Below are positions 1-11,634 of a stretch of 64,000 nucleotides of DNA, piece by piece (the stretch's first letter is position 1; the number at the start of each line of letters is the position of its first letter). Origin of the DNA: Heterocephalus glaber (Eukaryota > Chordata > Mammalia > Rodentia > Bathyergidae); the NCBI RefSeq assembly GCF_000247695.1, contig NW_004624734.1:6705014-6769013 (forward strand), written 5' to 3'. The notes under the pieces were generated by a model, which was not told the DNA's origin, did no database searches, and was given only the letters and a program-made list of their open reading frames with translations. The position numbers and the translations under genes are program-made.

Positions 1-307
1 TTTTCATTTCTATTTTAGTGTGCAGCTCTTCTGCTTATTGTAAAACACTGAGCCCTGTGACACTGGCGGCGGCGGCCTCACGCCCACGTTTGCCGCGTCC
101 CTTGATTGCTCCAAGAGGCCACGCCGAGTCACAGACCTGACCATCTCCGTGTGCGTCGTGGGACACTCTGTGATGTTGGAGGGGGACGACATTGCCCAGC
201 TGTGCATTTTTCAGACCATGTCCCACTTGCTAAACGACACGTGACCGTGTCAGTCTGAGGGGGCTGCTGTAACAAAGAACCATCAACAGGGTGACGCGGG
301 ACAATTG
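1..307 (+). other. Unassigned 5' edge with acceptor-like site and short open frame
   Basis: Positions 1-18 are a pyrimidine-rich tract ending in TTTTAG, which resembles a 3' splice site. Downstream, one frame is open from 44 to 241 and ends at TGA 242-244; it is preceded by an in-frame TAA at 41-43, so it is not open back to the AG. The reverse strand also carries a 65-codon frame here. The stretch is locally CpG-rich (65-100). I do not recognise either peptide. It could be an old exon remnant, a retropseudogene fragment or chance. Confidence 0.15.
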
Positions 308-505
308 TGTTGAGGTTTAAATATGAAGTGGCCCCCGAAGACTCACGTGTCGGGGGTGCTAACCTCGTGGACAGATTAGCCCACTGATGAGTTCATAACG
401 GAATGGGCTCTTAGGAGGAAGTCGCCGCTGGGGCTGGGGCCGTGGCGGTGAAGGCCCTTCCAGCCTCTCGGGGTCTCGCTCTCTCTGGTTCCTGGCTCCC
501 ATGTG
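308..505 (+). mobile_element. MaLR-like LTR fragment
   Basis: The stretch starts TGTTGAGGTTTAAATATGAAGTGG and carries the layout of mammalian MaLR LTRs in sense orientation: a gapped match to the TGTTATGGTTTGAATGTG start, CCCCGAAGACTCACGTG, 'agattagcccactgatg', then a CT-rich piece. The 3' end is missing or unrecognisable. Family assignment is by eye. Confidence 0.5.
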
Positions 506-984
506 CTAGAATTTGCTTGATTGTTTTCCGCTGTTGGCCATTGAGCCTTCTCACAATTTTTAACATGAAACTGTGAATTTTAATGAAGTTAAATCTGGTC
601 ATCTTTTCCTTTGGGTGGGGTTCACTGTCGTAAAACTCAGAGCGCTGTCTCCATTTTGTAAGTATTTATCTATATTATCACTGTGTATACTTTTAAAACA
701 TCTAAATTTCTCAGCCAACATAGATTTCTTTCTTTGCAACATGAGAAGAGCTTTCAGTCTGCGGGAAGTTGTAACATTTAGCCAATTGCACAGAGTTATA
801 GGATGATAGAGTAATAAGCCCATCTCTTATTTATTGGGTATGTATTTATTGCCCATCTCTTCTGCCACCAAAATCCCTGGAATTTTTTTTTAAAGAATGT
901 TTTCAGGAGTAAAAAAAGAAAAACTCCATAAAACTCTGAATATAAGAAAGAAAATCTTAAAAGGAAAGCGAGAAATGCCACTTG
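506..984. other. Unassigned AT-rich stretch
   Basis: AT-rich DNA with an 8-9 base T run near 889. No gene, RNA or repeat was recognised. Short open frames on both strands are low complexity. Confidence 0.4.
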
Positions 985-1260
985 ATATGATCAGAATGCT
1001 TGACCCCCAAATTCCTCTGTTGAAGCTCCAATTCCAGTGTGAGAGGGTTGGAGGTGGGGTCTTTGGGAGGGATTATTAGGTCATGGAGGTGGAAAGAGTG
1101 TCCTTACAGAGGGTGACAGAGGTCTCCCTCACCCCTACTACCATTTAAGGATATAACAAGAAGCTCCATCCAAGAACCAAAAAGCAGCCTCTTGCCAGAC
1201 ACCGAATTTCCTCACCCTGATAATCTCCCCTTTGCCATACAAGACAACATACCTATAGGA
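985..1260 (+). mobile_element. MLT1-like MaLR LTR, partial
   Basis: The block runs in the order typical of MLT1/MaLR LTRs in sense: GACCCCCAAATTCCTCTGTTGAAG, 'ggaggtggggtctttgggag', 'attaggtcatgg', 'aagaagctccatcc', and 'ccagacaccgaatttcctcac'. The 3' tail (NNGTGAGAAATAAA and GACTAAGACA) is not present. Old and diverged. Confidence 0.6.
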
Positions 1261-2997
1261 GTGATAGCCATTGTCTCCTCCCATAGCCAACAGGGATCAT
1301 ATAAGCTCTAGTCTCATCAAGTGGGATGTGACAAAACAAGAATCACTAGTGATTATTCCTAGATTCTGTCCACCACATACAGGAACACATATATGTGTAT
1401 AAATGCTCAGAAAGGCTCCAGAGGCATGCACACCAGCCTGGCAACAGTTCTTGTCTATGTGGAATGACAATATTCATTCTAGTTGATGCTAACAGCATAT
1501 GTTTAAATATATGTGCTAACAATGAAAGGGTGAAAGCTAAGAAACATGAATGAGATGTATAACTTCTAAATTTTAAGAAAAGATAAAGCAGTAACAAGCA
1601 ATGAAAAGCAATAACAAGTTTCCAATAGAAGGCTAGAAGGGAGTGAAGACCACTACAAAGTATGGCAATGAGAAAATGCATAACAATATTAGTAGAAAAA
1701 TAAATGGGAATGCCCTAAATTCTTATATTAAAACTCAAGAGCTTTAGAACTCAGAGGTTTATATTAAAACCCAGACATGTATCGCTTACAGGAGGCACAA
1801 CTGAAAAAATGATATGAAAAGACTGAAAATAAAAGCATGAGAAAGGATATAGCAACTGTTAGGGAAAAAAGAAGTTGTAGTCATGTTAACATAAAACCAA
1901 ATAGGAAACAGGATAAAGAAATTTTTCATCCTTGCAAAAAAGTATAAATTATAAGAAGATGTGACAGTTACGAATTGTTTTGCACATATACTATTATTTG
2001 AAATTTTAGTAAAAAGAAATTAGAACAAACCAGGAAATCCATGCATACAAAGTTATATTAGAAGTCTTTGATATACTTTTCTCAAAAACAAGTCGATTAA
2101 ATAGAGAAAGAAAAAATATCAAGAAGACAATGCAATTAACAAGCTGTATATAATAGAAACATAGAGAATGCATATTTTTGAGAAGCATATATATCCTTGT
2201 CACAGAATACTCAAAATCTAATGACATAGTTGGCCAGGTAGAGTCTTTTAAAAACCAACAAAAAAGGGGAAATTATACAAGCCACTCTTCTGAACATAAT
2301 TCCATACAATTCAGCATTAATGACAGCAATGATGGAGACAGATAAACAGACATATTTCTGTTTCCTTGAAATATTAAAATGTTTTTCTCAATAACTCATA
2401 GGTTAAAGAGAAAAGCCAAGTGAAATAAAAACTATTTAGACATGCACAGTAATGAGAGCACTGCATAATGAGAGACAATGATTCTGCAGCCAAAATAATA
2501 CTCAGAGGAAAACCTATAGCCGCAAACCTTCTATTTGAAAATAAGAAAGATTGAAACTAAATGAGGTGGGCATTTAACACAGGAAGCTGGAAAGGTGGGA
2601 AGAACAATTAAATAAATCTAAAGACATTAGAAGGAAGAATTAATAAACATAAAAGTAGAATTAGTGAAAATAGAAAACAACAGAAAAGCAAACAACCGGT
2701 AAAAATAGAACTTTGAGACATACATATAAAACCTGAAGAGATAAAAGTCTAAGACATATACTTTCAGCAAATATGTTTTATCACTGATTCACTGAAAATT
2801 TCTGGGGAAAAGAGCATTGCTGTGCCCTTGTGCTATCACACCAGGAGGGAAGTGGGGAGACAATAAATAAATAAAATCTGAATGTGTCCAGTGTTCGTGA
2901 GAGCCACAGCATAGAAGAAAACATAGGAGAAAGATACAATGCCCAAACTGGGCCTGGTTTGCTACCACAAATAAGATGGGCAGAGGAGGAGCATTTG

Positions 2998-3116
2998 TTT
3001 GTTTGTTTGTTTTGTCTTTTGGAAACAGGGTCTCGCTGAGTAGTCCAGGCTGGCCTCAAACTCAGGCTGGCCTCAGCCTCCCAAGTGCTGGGATTACAGG
3101 CATGCGCCACCATGCT
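2998..3116 (-). mobile_element. B1 SINE
   Basis: Reverse-strand B1 (7SL-derived): T-rich start, GGGTCTCGCTGAGTAGTCCA, 'ggctggcctcaaactca', 'cctcccaagtgctgggatta' and 'caggcatgcgccaccatg'. It is flanked by a 16-base target-site duplication with two mismatches (2982-2997 AGAGGAGGAGCATTTG and 3117-3132 AGAGAAGGAGTATTTG). It lies inside the L1. Confidence 0.88.
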
Positions 3117-4229
3117 AGAGAAGGAGTATTTGGAGGAAGCCCAAAAGACAGTGGAGGATAAAGCCACAGACAATGGAAGATATCCAGGAAGAGCATTCCA
3201 GGCAGAGGGAACCAAGAGTGCAGTGCAAATACTCCAAGGGAGGAACATATCTAGTATGTCTGAAAAAGAGACCTGGAAGATAGGTACTGAAGAAGGGGGA
3301 GTGGGGGAGGCAGAGGGGAGAAAGAACGAACGCATAAACAGAAATGGGACAGAGGCATAATGACAGTGGAGATTTTTCAGACTACACCATCTTCTCTAAT
3401 TATATCCCAATCAATTTGAAAACCTAGGCGACACATAAAATGTACTGCAAAAGTAGATTACCTAAAAGAGAAATGGAAAATCATAGACTAATAGTTACAG
3501 ACATTATTAAGAATGTGGCTTATGTTAATTACATGTAGATTCAGCAGTCATGGCACAAAATGGATGGCTTGAATGAAAGAAGAGGTAACTTTCCATGAGG
3601 CATGAGCCAGAAGTTGCTCACAATGTCATACAGCTCAACGACTCAATCTTGGAAATTTGGCCACATCCAGCCAGAGAGAAGTCAGGGGCAATGCCACATT
3701 TCAGGCATTTGTATAGACCTACAAATCCAGTTGTGGTTCTCTGGTCTTAGAAAAAGGAGAGAATTGACAATTGTGCACAATTAGCAGTCTCTGCCACTGT
3801 AGCCAAAGATCTTTCCCAAAAAATCTTACCATTCCAGATGGTTCTAAGAACAAATTCTCCCAAACTCTAAAAAAAAAGATTTCAGATATATCAACTAATA
3901 TAGAACATAGGAAAGCACAGAAAGTTTTCTAGTTTGTCCTTTCAGGTTAGCATAACCCTGACATTGAAAACAAAAATAAAGAAAACTGGGTCAGTAACAT
4001 TTACAAACATAGAAACAAATCCTAAATAATAGCATTCTTCTGTTTAATCTGTAACTTAGAGTTCAACCTGAGAAATGCAAACGTGATTCAACATTAGCAA
4101 GTCTACTTCATTCACAAATTAAAGGAGAAAATCATGTGCTCACCTCAAAAAATATTGAGCATAATTTGGTAAAATCAAACCTCTGATTTATTAACTGGAG
4201 TGTTATTTAAGTTAATAAAGAGTATTGCA

Positions 4230-4660
4230 ACAGAGATTGTTCTAGTCTCCTTATCCATCCTGCCTTTTGCTCCTCTCTTTATAATTGGACTTTTAACCCC
4301 CAGTTTTAGCAGTCTATGGCTACTGAATTAGAGACTACATTTCCCAGCCTCCCTTGCAGTTGGGAGTGATCAGGTGACTAAATTCCAGCCAATCGGCTGA
4401 GGGTGGAGGTGAGAGCTACAGTTGTTACATTTTTCTTTAAGAAAGAAAATGCTTTAGGCACATATCTGACTGAAGAATGGTAACAGTGGAGCAAATTTGG
4501 AAGCTACCTGAGAAGAGCAGAACCATGCCTGGGCTGCTTTCTAGGCCATCACTGTGAACTCTTAAAAGGGAAATTAGGTTCTATCTTATTTAAACCAGAG
4601 TATTTTGGAGTCTCTCTCTGTTACACCATTTAGCCTACGCCCTACCTAGTCCACTAATAT
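4230..4660 (+). mobile_element. ERV-type solo LTR-like insertion in L1
   Basis: The stretch contains 'gactacatttcccagcctcc', 'ccagccaatcggctgagg', a 'ttctatcttatttaaacc' tail and 'tctctgttacaccatttagc', an arrangement shared by old mammalian ERV LTRs that end in a 'GTTACAGCA..CTAACC' tail. L1 ORF2 sequence resumes beyond it. Exact family and ends are unsure. Confidence 0.45.
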
Positions 4661-4938
4661 AGTAGTTTACTGTAGTATCACCACAAACATAATTTCCAAT
4701 GGTGAACCGTTAGAAGCATCCTCATTAAAGTCAGGAATCAGAAAAGGATAGTTGTTCTCTTGGTTCTTCAACATTTTGCTGGCTGCCCTAGCCAAAACAA
4801 GTGAGTAGAGGAATAAAACAGTAAGTATTAGAAAGAAAGAAATGTAAAATTTTTGATTATGTGCAGATAACATGATCATTTTCTCTCCTACTGAAAAAGT
4901 ACCAGAAATAATGAGATATTTCAATAAGTGGATGGAAC

Positions 4939-4942
<4 letters not shown>

Positions 4943-4984
<42 letters not shown>
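4943..4984. repeat. (CA)n microsatellite
   Basis: About 20 near-perfect CA units following 'acatacata'. It is embedded in the L1 block and accounts for the valine/cysteine-repeat open frames on the reverse strand. Confidence 0.95.
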
Positions 4985-4990
<6 letters not shown>

Positions 4991-5095
4991 GTTCCTCCAC
5001 ATAACAATGGCCAATTAGATAATATAACAGGAAAAAAAAACCCTCTTCACCAAAAGCCAAAGAATTTAATTGTGGTTTTAAAAATTTTTAATTAA

Positions 5096-5205
5096 TTTTT
5101 TTTTTTTAGACAGGGTCTCACTTTGTAGCTCAGACAGGTCTCCAACTCTCACTGATCCTCCTGCCTCTGCTGGGGTTACAGGCAAGCACCACCAAGCTTG
5201 GCCCA
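5096..5205 (-). mobile_element. B1 SINE
   Basis: Poly-T (revcomp A-tail), then 'agacagggtctcactttgta', 'ctccaactctcactgatcct', 'gcctctgctggggttacagg' and 'caagcaccaccaagcttggc': a reverse-strand B1 with several substitutions. Inserted in the L1. Confidence 0.85.
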
Positions 5206-5860
5206 AACAACAATTTAAAAAATGAACAAACATGTAGAGATAGACTTTACAAGAAATGTATATATCTTGGGAAAAAACTAAACTTTTCTCAAGGATATAA
5301 GAAGGCCAGGGGGTGGGGATGAAGAACATAGTGTTTTTAGATAGTGTGCTGTGCTATAGCTGTCTACCAAATTAACCTTTAAATGTTTAAATTAACCTTT
5401 AAATGTTATGTATTTTCCCAAAATTTTTTCTATAAATTTGATAAGCTGGTTTTCAAGTCCATGTATACAAGAAAATACAGAAGAATCCAAGGAAAACATC
5501 AAACATCTTAAATGTTACAGTGGCTGAAGTAATACAGTATTAACAGAGACAAATAGATTAATGAAGTGAGAGAGTACAAAAGAGAACGCTCATATAAATA
5601 ACAATTTCATTTGTGGTAAAGACAGCATCGTAACACAAGGGAGAGCACGCTTTGTTCAATATATGACCTTGGGATAATTGGCTCTCCATTTAGAAATAAT
5701 TTTAGAACTGAACTTCATGCCATATACAATAATAGATTCTAGTTAAATCAAAGAGCCAAAAAACCTAGACCCTAAAAGCATATGGGTAAAACATAGAATA
5801 TATTTTAGGATGCCAAGGGAGCAACACCTCTGTAAGCAAGAAGAAAAACACAGAAGCCGC

Positions 5861-5941
5861 TGCCGGGGATAAGCTCAGTGGTTCCGCCGCCTGCCTCACA
5901 AGCGCAAGGTCCCGAGTTTGATCCCTGGTACCAAAAAAAAA
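5861..5941 (+). mobile_element. ID SINE (tRNA-derived)
   Basis: Sense ID element: 'gccggggataagctcagtgg' (pol III A box), 'gcctcacaagcgcaaggtcc', B box 'gagtttgatccctggtacc', then an A tail. Target-site duplication: ACAGAAGCCGC at 5850-5860 and ACAGAAGCCAC at 5949-5959, one mismatch. A relatively recent insertion. Confidence 0.92.
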
Positions 5942-6277
5942 GATACTGACAGAAGCCACGAGGCGGAAGGTCCCATCCCTGTTCCTGTGCTGCAACCACA
6001 CTGGTCCAGCTGCTCCTGAACGTGCTGTAGGCACACTGCATTCTGAGCTCAGCACTCATGGCGCCCTGTGTCTGGGGTACCCCGACCCTAGGCTTCTGCT
6101 TCACTGTTACCTTATTAATCCTGGCCCCTTTAAAATACAGACTCTAAAAGTAGAGTGAGCATCTGTCGCATAATGTGTCTATCGCCCCACCTAAGTCTTG
6201 AAATTTTTTACAACATGTGCTTGAATACTTTCAGCATTAGGGAAAAATATTATCCTCCAGAGGATCTATTCCTTCAA

Positions 6278-6463
6278 TTCATCCATCAACCCGTACCTCT
6301 ATCCACTCATCCTTCCATCCATTCACCAACTATCCACTCATCCGTCCATGCATTTACTAACACCCCATCACCCTTCCACCCATCCATCCATCCATCCACT
6401 ACCACCCTATCCATCCATTAACCCATCTATCCATCCATCCATCCACCTGCCCACTTACTCATC
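6278..6463. repeat. (ATCC)n tetranucleotide tract
   Basis: Imperfect CATC/ATCC repeats over about 185 bases, with the purest run at about 6380-6400 and 6430-6450. Open frames across it (Ser/His/Pro-rich) are artefacts of the repeat. Confidence 0.95.
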
Positions 6464-8185
6464 CAAAGCACCACTACACAAACATTTCTGGGGCCTATAT
6501 TACACACTATACATGCCGTTAGGTGCTGCAGATTTTGAATTGAACATATCATCGTCAGGTTGTCAGGGAACTCAGTCTTGTGACTGTAAACAAATAATAG
6601 TAACATACTGTGACAAGAGCTATAATGGAGTTCCTTGTAAATTGCTGTGGAAGAATGGATGCAATAACTTCTAAGGGTAACAGAGAAACTTCTCAGCAGG
6701 GATGGCATTTTAGCTGGGAGCTGAAGAATGTCTAAGAGATAGTCTCCAAGCAGAGATGAGAGGAAAGGCAGTACAGTCGGGGGAAATGAAAGACTGGATA
6801 CAGACATGCACACATGTTCAGAACATTGAAAAAAGCAGGGTGGGACAGGAGCACGAGAGAGAGCAGAGCAGGGGAGGGAAGGAGCAGCCCACAGAGGGTC
6901 TGGGAAACCGAAAAATCATGCAGACGCTGCTTAAGTTAAAGTTTTGGTGAATAGTCATTCTTTAGAAATTTCCGTAAAAAAATATGCAATGAATCCCCAT
7001 GATGTTCTTATATTAATCTGTGCTGCTGGCTTGGGCTTAGATGCAGCTTTGCAGAATATATTTTTAAAAGTTTCATTATGCCACTGTACATCAAAATAGG
7101 CCAATATAAATTATAATACGGTCATGCCAATAGGACTTGCAAACATAATATTTTAAGTTTATATTGCATTCCAAGACCCATAAAAATTATTCCGAATGGC
7201 TGTTTGCTTTTTGAAGCCAAATGAAAAGGTATTTGCAATTTGATTATTAACAAATCAAATCACTGATATGATATTGGATTCGGTACATCCCGAACTGCCT
7301 GAGTGAAAAACACTCAGTGGTCAATTATGTAGCATGGCTGGTTTATAGTTTCCTATGTGTCATTAAGAATAAGCTCCACAGCCAACTCTGATTTCATTTT
7401 GATTTATTTTAACCATTTCCCTGCTCTCAGAATTTCTCTCTAGGCTTCTACCAGACATGGGAGCCTTTCTTTGACTGATGCTGGTGCAGGTAGAACTAGC
7501 TGAAGAATTGATTTAGTTGAATAGAACAAAGGACTGGTGGCTAGGTGAATTGAATGCATGAATGAATGAAGAATGAATGCACAATATGTATACTGCACCC
7601 CAGATTTAAAGGATTAGAAACTTAAGAACTGAGTTGTTTTTGTAATGGAAAGAGAGCTGGTGGTTTTCTGACTTGGTTTCTCTCAGTGCTTTGTGGGTTT
7701 TTTTGTCCTGTGTCCTGGACCAATGTAAAAGTTACATTTCTTTACATATACTCAGGGCTCATGGAGAATAATCCATGGAGAAAACAATATACCTTCTAGT
7801 AAAATTACTCCTGTGCAGCATTGAGGGGAGCTGGCTTCCAGCACAGGCCTCAGCGGAGGCTGCTTGTGTCTCTTCCCACTTCCTTTGAGCAGGCTCCTCC
7901 ATGGCAGGGTAACGTCTGTGGCCTGAACGCTGTGAGTGCACCTAGGAAACCCAGGATGCCGGGCTTCCTCTGGGAGGACTCGGCCTTCTGCCTGCTGACG
8001 GGAAAACCGTGGCTTCGGCTGCTTTTCTTGTGATGGAGAGGACTCCGGGTTGGGGGAGCCACACCTGACCCTGCTCAGCTTTAAAGCTGTCTCCAGGGGA
8101 CCTCTGGCGCTGAGAGTGACCCCTCCCAGGTGATGCTATTGACAGCTTTCACAGCCTTCTTGCTACACTGTTCACAAACTTGAGC
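6464..8185. other. Mostly unique DNA; conserved-element-like block at 6960-7330
   Basis: No gene or RNA recognised. 6960-7330 is an AT-rich block free of recognisable repeats, with several homeodomain-type cores (TTATAATAC, AAACATAATATTTTAAG, TTTGATTATTAACAAATC). This composition is common in conserved non-coding elements, but conservation cannot be tested here. A short (GAAT)n run is at 7552-7583. 7800-8100 is GC-richer and unassigned. Confidence 0.3.
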
Positions 8186-8189
8186 CTTA

Positions 8190-8300
8190 CAATGGTTGGG
8201 CAGGACAAGGATTATTTCCTGAATAAGAGAAAGGAAGTGACTCAGGAAAATTACACATCTTACACAGGGTCACAGGAATGAACATCTACTTGTGCCCACT
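8190..8300 (+). repeat. MIR-like fragment
   Basis: Diverged match to the MIR core in sense: 'gataagagaaaggaagtgactcag', 'aaattacacatcttacacagggtcacagg'. Short and old. Confidence 0.35.
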
Positions 8301-8744
8301 CTAGGTCCATTTCCCTCTCTTTGGTAACAAGTAGTCCCTTAGATATCGTTTTAGGAAGTGTCACCTCCATGCCCAAGACCTGATGGATTCCTAGTTCATT
8401 GTCTAGGAATACAGGATGTTCCTGCCATACCTGCCACCCCTGGCCACATTGGGGAACCTTCAAGAAATCGCCTGTTACCAAGCCAGTGAGATGTGTTTCC
8501 ATGATTGTGTTGGAACTACTAAGCAAGAGTGAGTCCGTCCATTGATATTGCTAGAACCAGGGATGGTATAAATCCAGAAGTTCTAGGAGACAGGCAGTGG
8601 AGAAAGGTGATTTAGGAAAAACATCAGCACAGAAGACAGCAAGACAAGAGAAGGGTAGAAAAACAAGACCCATAACTGACATTTGAGCCCCTGGATCCAG
8701 CCATATCTGTATTGAGACCTCCCTGGACATCTGCATGATGTGCA

Positions 8745-9150
8745 TATTCTGGTTATCTATTGCTGCATAACACATGATCTCAAGGTTCAGTGCCTTCACT
8801 CAATCATTTGTTATTATCTTCACAGCTCTGGGTTGCTGAGCTCAGTCAGGTGGTCCTTGCTTGGGATCGTTGATACTGCTGGATTCTGATGTCAGCCAAG
8901 TTAGACAGGCAAGATGGCGCCTTCACTGACGAGTCTGTTGCCTGGCTGGGCCGATGGGGCCTGGCCAGAGCTCTGTCCTTGCAGTCTCTCGGCATGGTTG
9001 GCATGGATGGCCCTGGAGCATGAAGGTCTTAGAACAGCAGGTCTTCTACAGGGTCCAGCTATCCCAGAGAAAGGATTCCAAAAACAGGAGGCAGAGGCTG
9101 CAACATCTCTGCCTTTTCTGTGGGTCACCAGTGATCACCCCCACTAGTGT
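8745..9150 (-). mobile_element. LTR-like ancient repeat (antisense)
   Basis: 'ggttatctattgctgcataacaca', 'aatcatttgttattatcttcacagctctgggtt', 'gctgagctcagtcaggtggtcc' and later 'gagcatgaaggtcttagaacagcagg' follow the order of a mammal-wide LTR-type repeat usually seen as 'CTATTGCTGTGTAACA..TTATTATCTC..GGTTCTGTGGGTTGGCTG'. Open frames on both strands here (for example 8901-9128 and 8914-9147) derive from this repeat. Confidence 0.45.
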
Positions 9151-10080
9151 GTGATCTGTTGGGAAGCCACCCTTGGAGGCTGGTTACCATGGTTTCCAGC
9201 CAATAATTTTCCTGTGCTGGCCATAAAGGTGGGTTTCTGTCACCTACAACCGCAAGCAGTACTGAGCCCAGTCTAGATCAGAGTGCTGGCCTGCTCTGAC
9301 CTCTCCTCTGCTGAATCCCTGACTGCCCTGCCCGACCTCAATGCTCTGTTAGTGTGCCCCTCCCCACAGCCACCCCCCGCCCCCAGAGGTGACCTCTTCC
9401 TTCTTAAATTTCTCAGCTCTGCTGGAAAACATGGAAAAACTGGAAAGGGTTCAGGTCATCACTGAGATGAAACACTCTTCTTTAGCAGCTTGGGAAACTG
9501 AGGCCCAGTGAGGCAACACCAAAGACACTGGATGAACTGGGGGAAGCACACCCACCTTCTCTCTCATGTAACAGACGTGATATGTCTGTTCTCTCTCTGC
9601 TGACCTGGAACTCATGGGCCCCTCTCTGAATCCCGTGGCATTCTGGCCAGAGCTTGGGTAAGGCAGACCTTCAGAACCTGGCTTCCTGTCCCCAGAAGCA
9701 AGCTTTATGTTGCAAATTTCCCAGGTCTACTGTTCCCTAAGCCATTATCTGGTCCCTGGGAAGTGGGAAGCCATTGTCCTGTCCTGTCCGGAAGGTAAGA
9801 ACAAGGACAAGAGGCAACAGCAATGAAGTAGGAAAGAAGCCTGCAGGCTGGCCACCCTTCACCAGGGGAACCTCCGCCCCTCTCCTGTAAAACGGCCCCG
9901 ACTCTCCTAAGAGCTGCCACCTCCCCTTGCCTGGCCTTTGCTGCCCCTGCACCGTCTCCCAGCCCAAAGGATGAGCAGCCCCACCAGAGGCGGCCCACAG
10001 AAGCGAGGGCCACAGAGAGCAGGGCCCACTGGGTCCCCGCCCCTCCCCAGCCACTCCCAGCCTGAGTGGGAAGGAGACAT
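9151..10080. other. GC-rich unique DNA with a MIR-like core
   Basis: 'cttgggaaactgaggcccag' at 9488-9507 is a MIR core in sense. The remainder is GC-rich and unassigned. The region 9700-10030 has long overlapping open frames on both strands caused by GC bias; no peptide was recognised. Confidence 0.4.
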
Positions 10081-10170
10081 GACTAATTGTGCCCACTGTT
10101 GCCTCCTGGCATGGACAATTAGCCACCTGCATCTAATTCTGAGGGACCCAGAGGCTAATTGCTTCTGCCA
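10081..10170. promoter_or_regulatory. Cluster of TAATT homeodomain cores with E-box
   Basis: Four TAATT/AATTA cores lie within about 80 bases of otherwise GC-rich DNA: 'gactaattgtg' (10081), 'gacaattagcc' (~10114), 'atctaattctg' (~10131) and 'ggctaattgc' (~10153). The third follows an E-box, CACCTG, at 10124-10129. The composite at 10122-10139 recurs at 20703-20720 with one base changed. Role as an enhancer is inference. Confidence 0.35.
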
Positions 10171-10184
10171 GACCCAGGGGCTGT

Positions 10185-10252
10185 GCATGCGTGTGTCTGT
10201 ATGCATGTGCATGTTGTATGTGTGTGCATGCGTGCACGTGTGCGTGTGTGTC
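10185..10252. repeat. (TG)n-type microsatellite, imperfect
   Basis: Alternating GTGTGCATGC-type tract with interruptions. Mostly alternating purine-pyrimidine. Confidence 0.85.
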
Positions 10253-10756
10253 CTCACCAGCAGGCACCAAAGCACAGGCTGCTAAAATAAGTGGGAGCCG
10301 TTGCTTTGAACACCTGCCAAGAACCGGCCGGCCCCTGGGCACAAAGGGCCAGGCCATGGCGTTGCCCTTCCTCGAGGAGGAGGGACAAAGGCAGCGTTTG
10401 CCGGTCAGCAAGGCTGGGCGCCTCTTCCAACTCACTCTATAATGGGGCGGGGAGGAGCCATTGTGACCACAGCCACTTGCCTCAGAGGTCTGAAGAGAGC
10501 CTCCCAGGTCCTCCTCATCCTGTGCCCTCCCTCTGCCCAGCCCGGCGCCGGCCTGGATACCTTTCCCTCTGATTCAGGGCTGGGCACCCAGCAGGCACGA
10601 GGATGTGTAGATGGTTAATGAAGGGAGAAGAAATGAATGGCAGTGCCCCTCCACGAGGCTGTCCCTGCTTCCAGCCCCAAGTAGTTAGGGCACCCAGCTG
10701 GCACTCCTCACATCCCACCTCTCTCTTCCCTGCTCCAGCCGTACCTGTTTGTTTTT

Positions 10757-10850
10757 CTTTTGTTATTTGTTGTTTTGGTACCAGGGCTCGAACTCAGGAC
10801 CTTGAGCTTGCGAGGCAGGCAGCGGCACCCCTGAGCTCCATCCCGGCCCA
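10757..10850 (-). mobile_element. ID SINE (antisense)
   Basis: Revcomp ID: T/G-rich tail, 'ttttggtaccagggctcgaa' (B box reversed), 'cttgcgaggcaggcagcgg', 'ctgagctccatcccggccc' (A box reversed). Target-site duplication: GCCGTACCTGTTT (10738-10750) and GCCGCACCTGTTT (10851-10863), one mismatch. Confidence 0.9.
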
Positions 10851-10863
10851 GCCGCACCTGTTT

Positions 10864-11634
10864 GACCCGGACCCAGGCCGGGCTCCTGACCTTGACTCCA
10901 GCCGCCACTTGTGCTCCCAGCCCCGAAGCAGCTGCCCCTCTGGCTGCTGAGGACTCGGGACCCCATCTGGTCCTCAGGCTGGAAGCCCCACCTCCCCAGT
11001 GTCTTGATTACAGGCCTTAGGAAGTGGAGGACTTGGCTCATGGCCCTGGCTCACCTGACACCACGAAGCAGGTGAAAACCACCGTCTCTGAGCCCATAAG
11101 CCTCTCTCCCTGGCCAGGCCACATCTGTCCCCACTGTCCTGTCCCACAGAGACCTCAGGTAGCCCAGCTGTTTGTAGGGGACTCCTTGCCCCAGAAATGG
11201 TCTTTGAGGTCAGAATCAGCGAGTGCTGTGACAAACTTCCCCCATCTCAGAGGCTTCCACTGCAGCACACACAGCCTGGCGTGGCTGGGTGACAGGACTT
11301 GGATCCGTGCTGCCACTCAGCCACCCACTGTCCCCACCGTCCTCTCTGCATCTGGCAGGTGGAGAAGGAAATGACAATGTGGAGAGTTACATGGCAGGTC
11401 CCACGGACACATCTCCAAGGGTGTCCTGTACATCCCTCCTCCCATGTTCCCCAGCCAGAATTCGGTCACATGGTGTCCTCTGACTACAGGGATCCTGGGA
11501 CATGTAGTTCACTTATGAGCCTGGGAGCAAAAGTGATTTGTTTGGTGAACAATTAACCAGGCTCTGCTACTCCCCATCTGGGGTCCCAAATGTGCAGCAA
11601 ACAAAACAAGCCCTGAGGCATTTCCTCCTGCTGT
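10864..11634. other. GC-rich unique DNA, nothing assigned
   Basis: No gene, RNA or well-supported repeat recognised. Open frames (for example 11024-11374) show no recognisable domain. Confidence 0.4.

Larger units (their letters stand above)
1800..6130 (+). mobile_element. Decayed L1 (LINE-1) ORF2 region, interrupted
   Basis: AT-rich, A-biased sense strand with successive segments that recall L1 ORF2 in order: 'cagaggaaaacctatagc' (~2500), adenine-rich middle ORF2, 'cccaatcaatttgaaaacct' (~3408), 'ccagatggttctaagaac' (~3834), 'caacattagcaagtctac' (~4090), 'gctggctgccctagcc' (~4779), 'cagataacatgatcattt' (~4863) and 'gagccaaaaaacctagaccc' (~5752). All frames are broken by stops, so no reverse transcriptase can be made. 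Later insertions split it: B1 2998-3116, an LTR at about 4230-4660, (CA)n 4943-4984, B1 5096-5205 and ID 5861-5941. Boundaries are approximate. Confidence 0.6.

Noticed and set aside
5861..5941. tRNA-like sequence (A and B boxes) here and at 13933, 45032 and 49595
   Set aside because: These are ID retroposons with A tails and target-site duplications, not tRNA genes.
6278..6463. Repeat array considered as CRISPR-like
   Set aside because: It is a tetranucleotide tract with no fixed repeats and unique spacers, in a mammalian genome.
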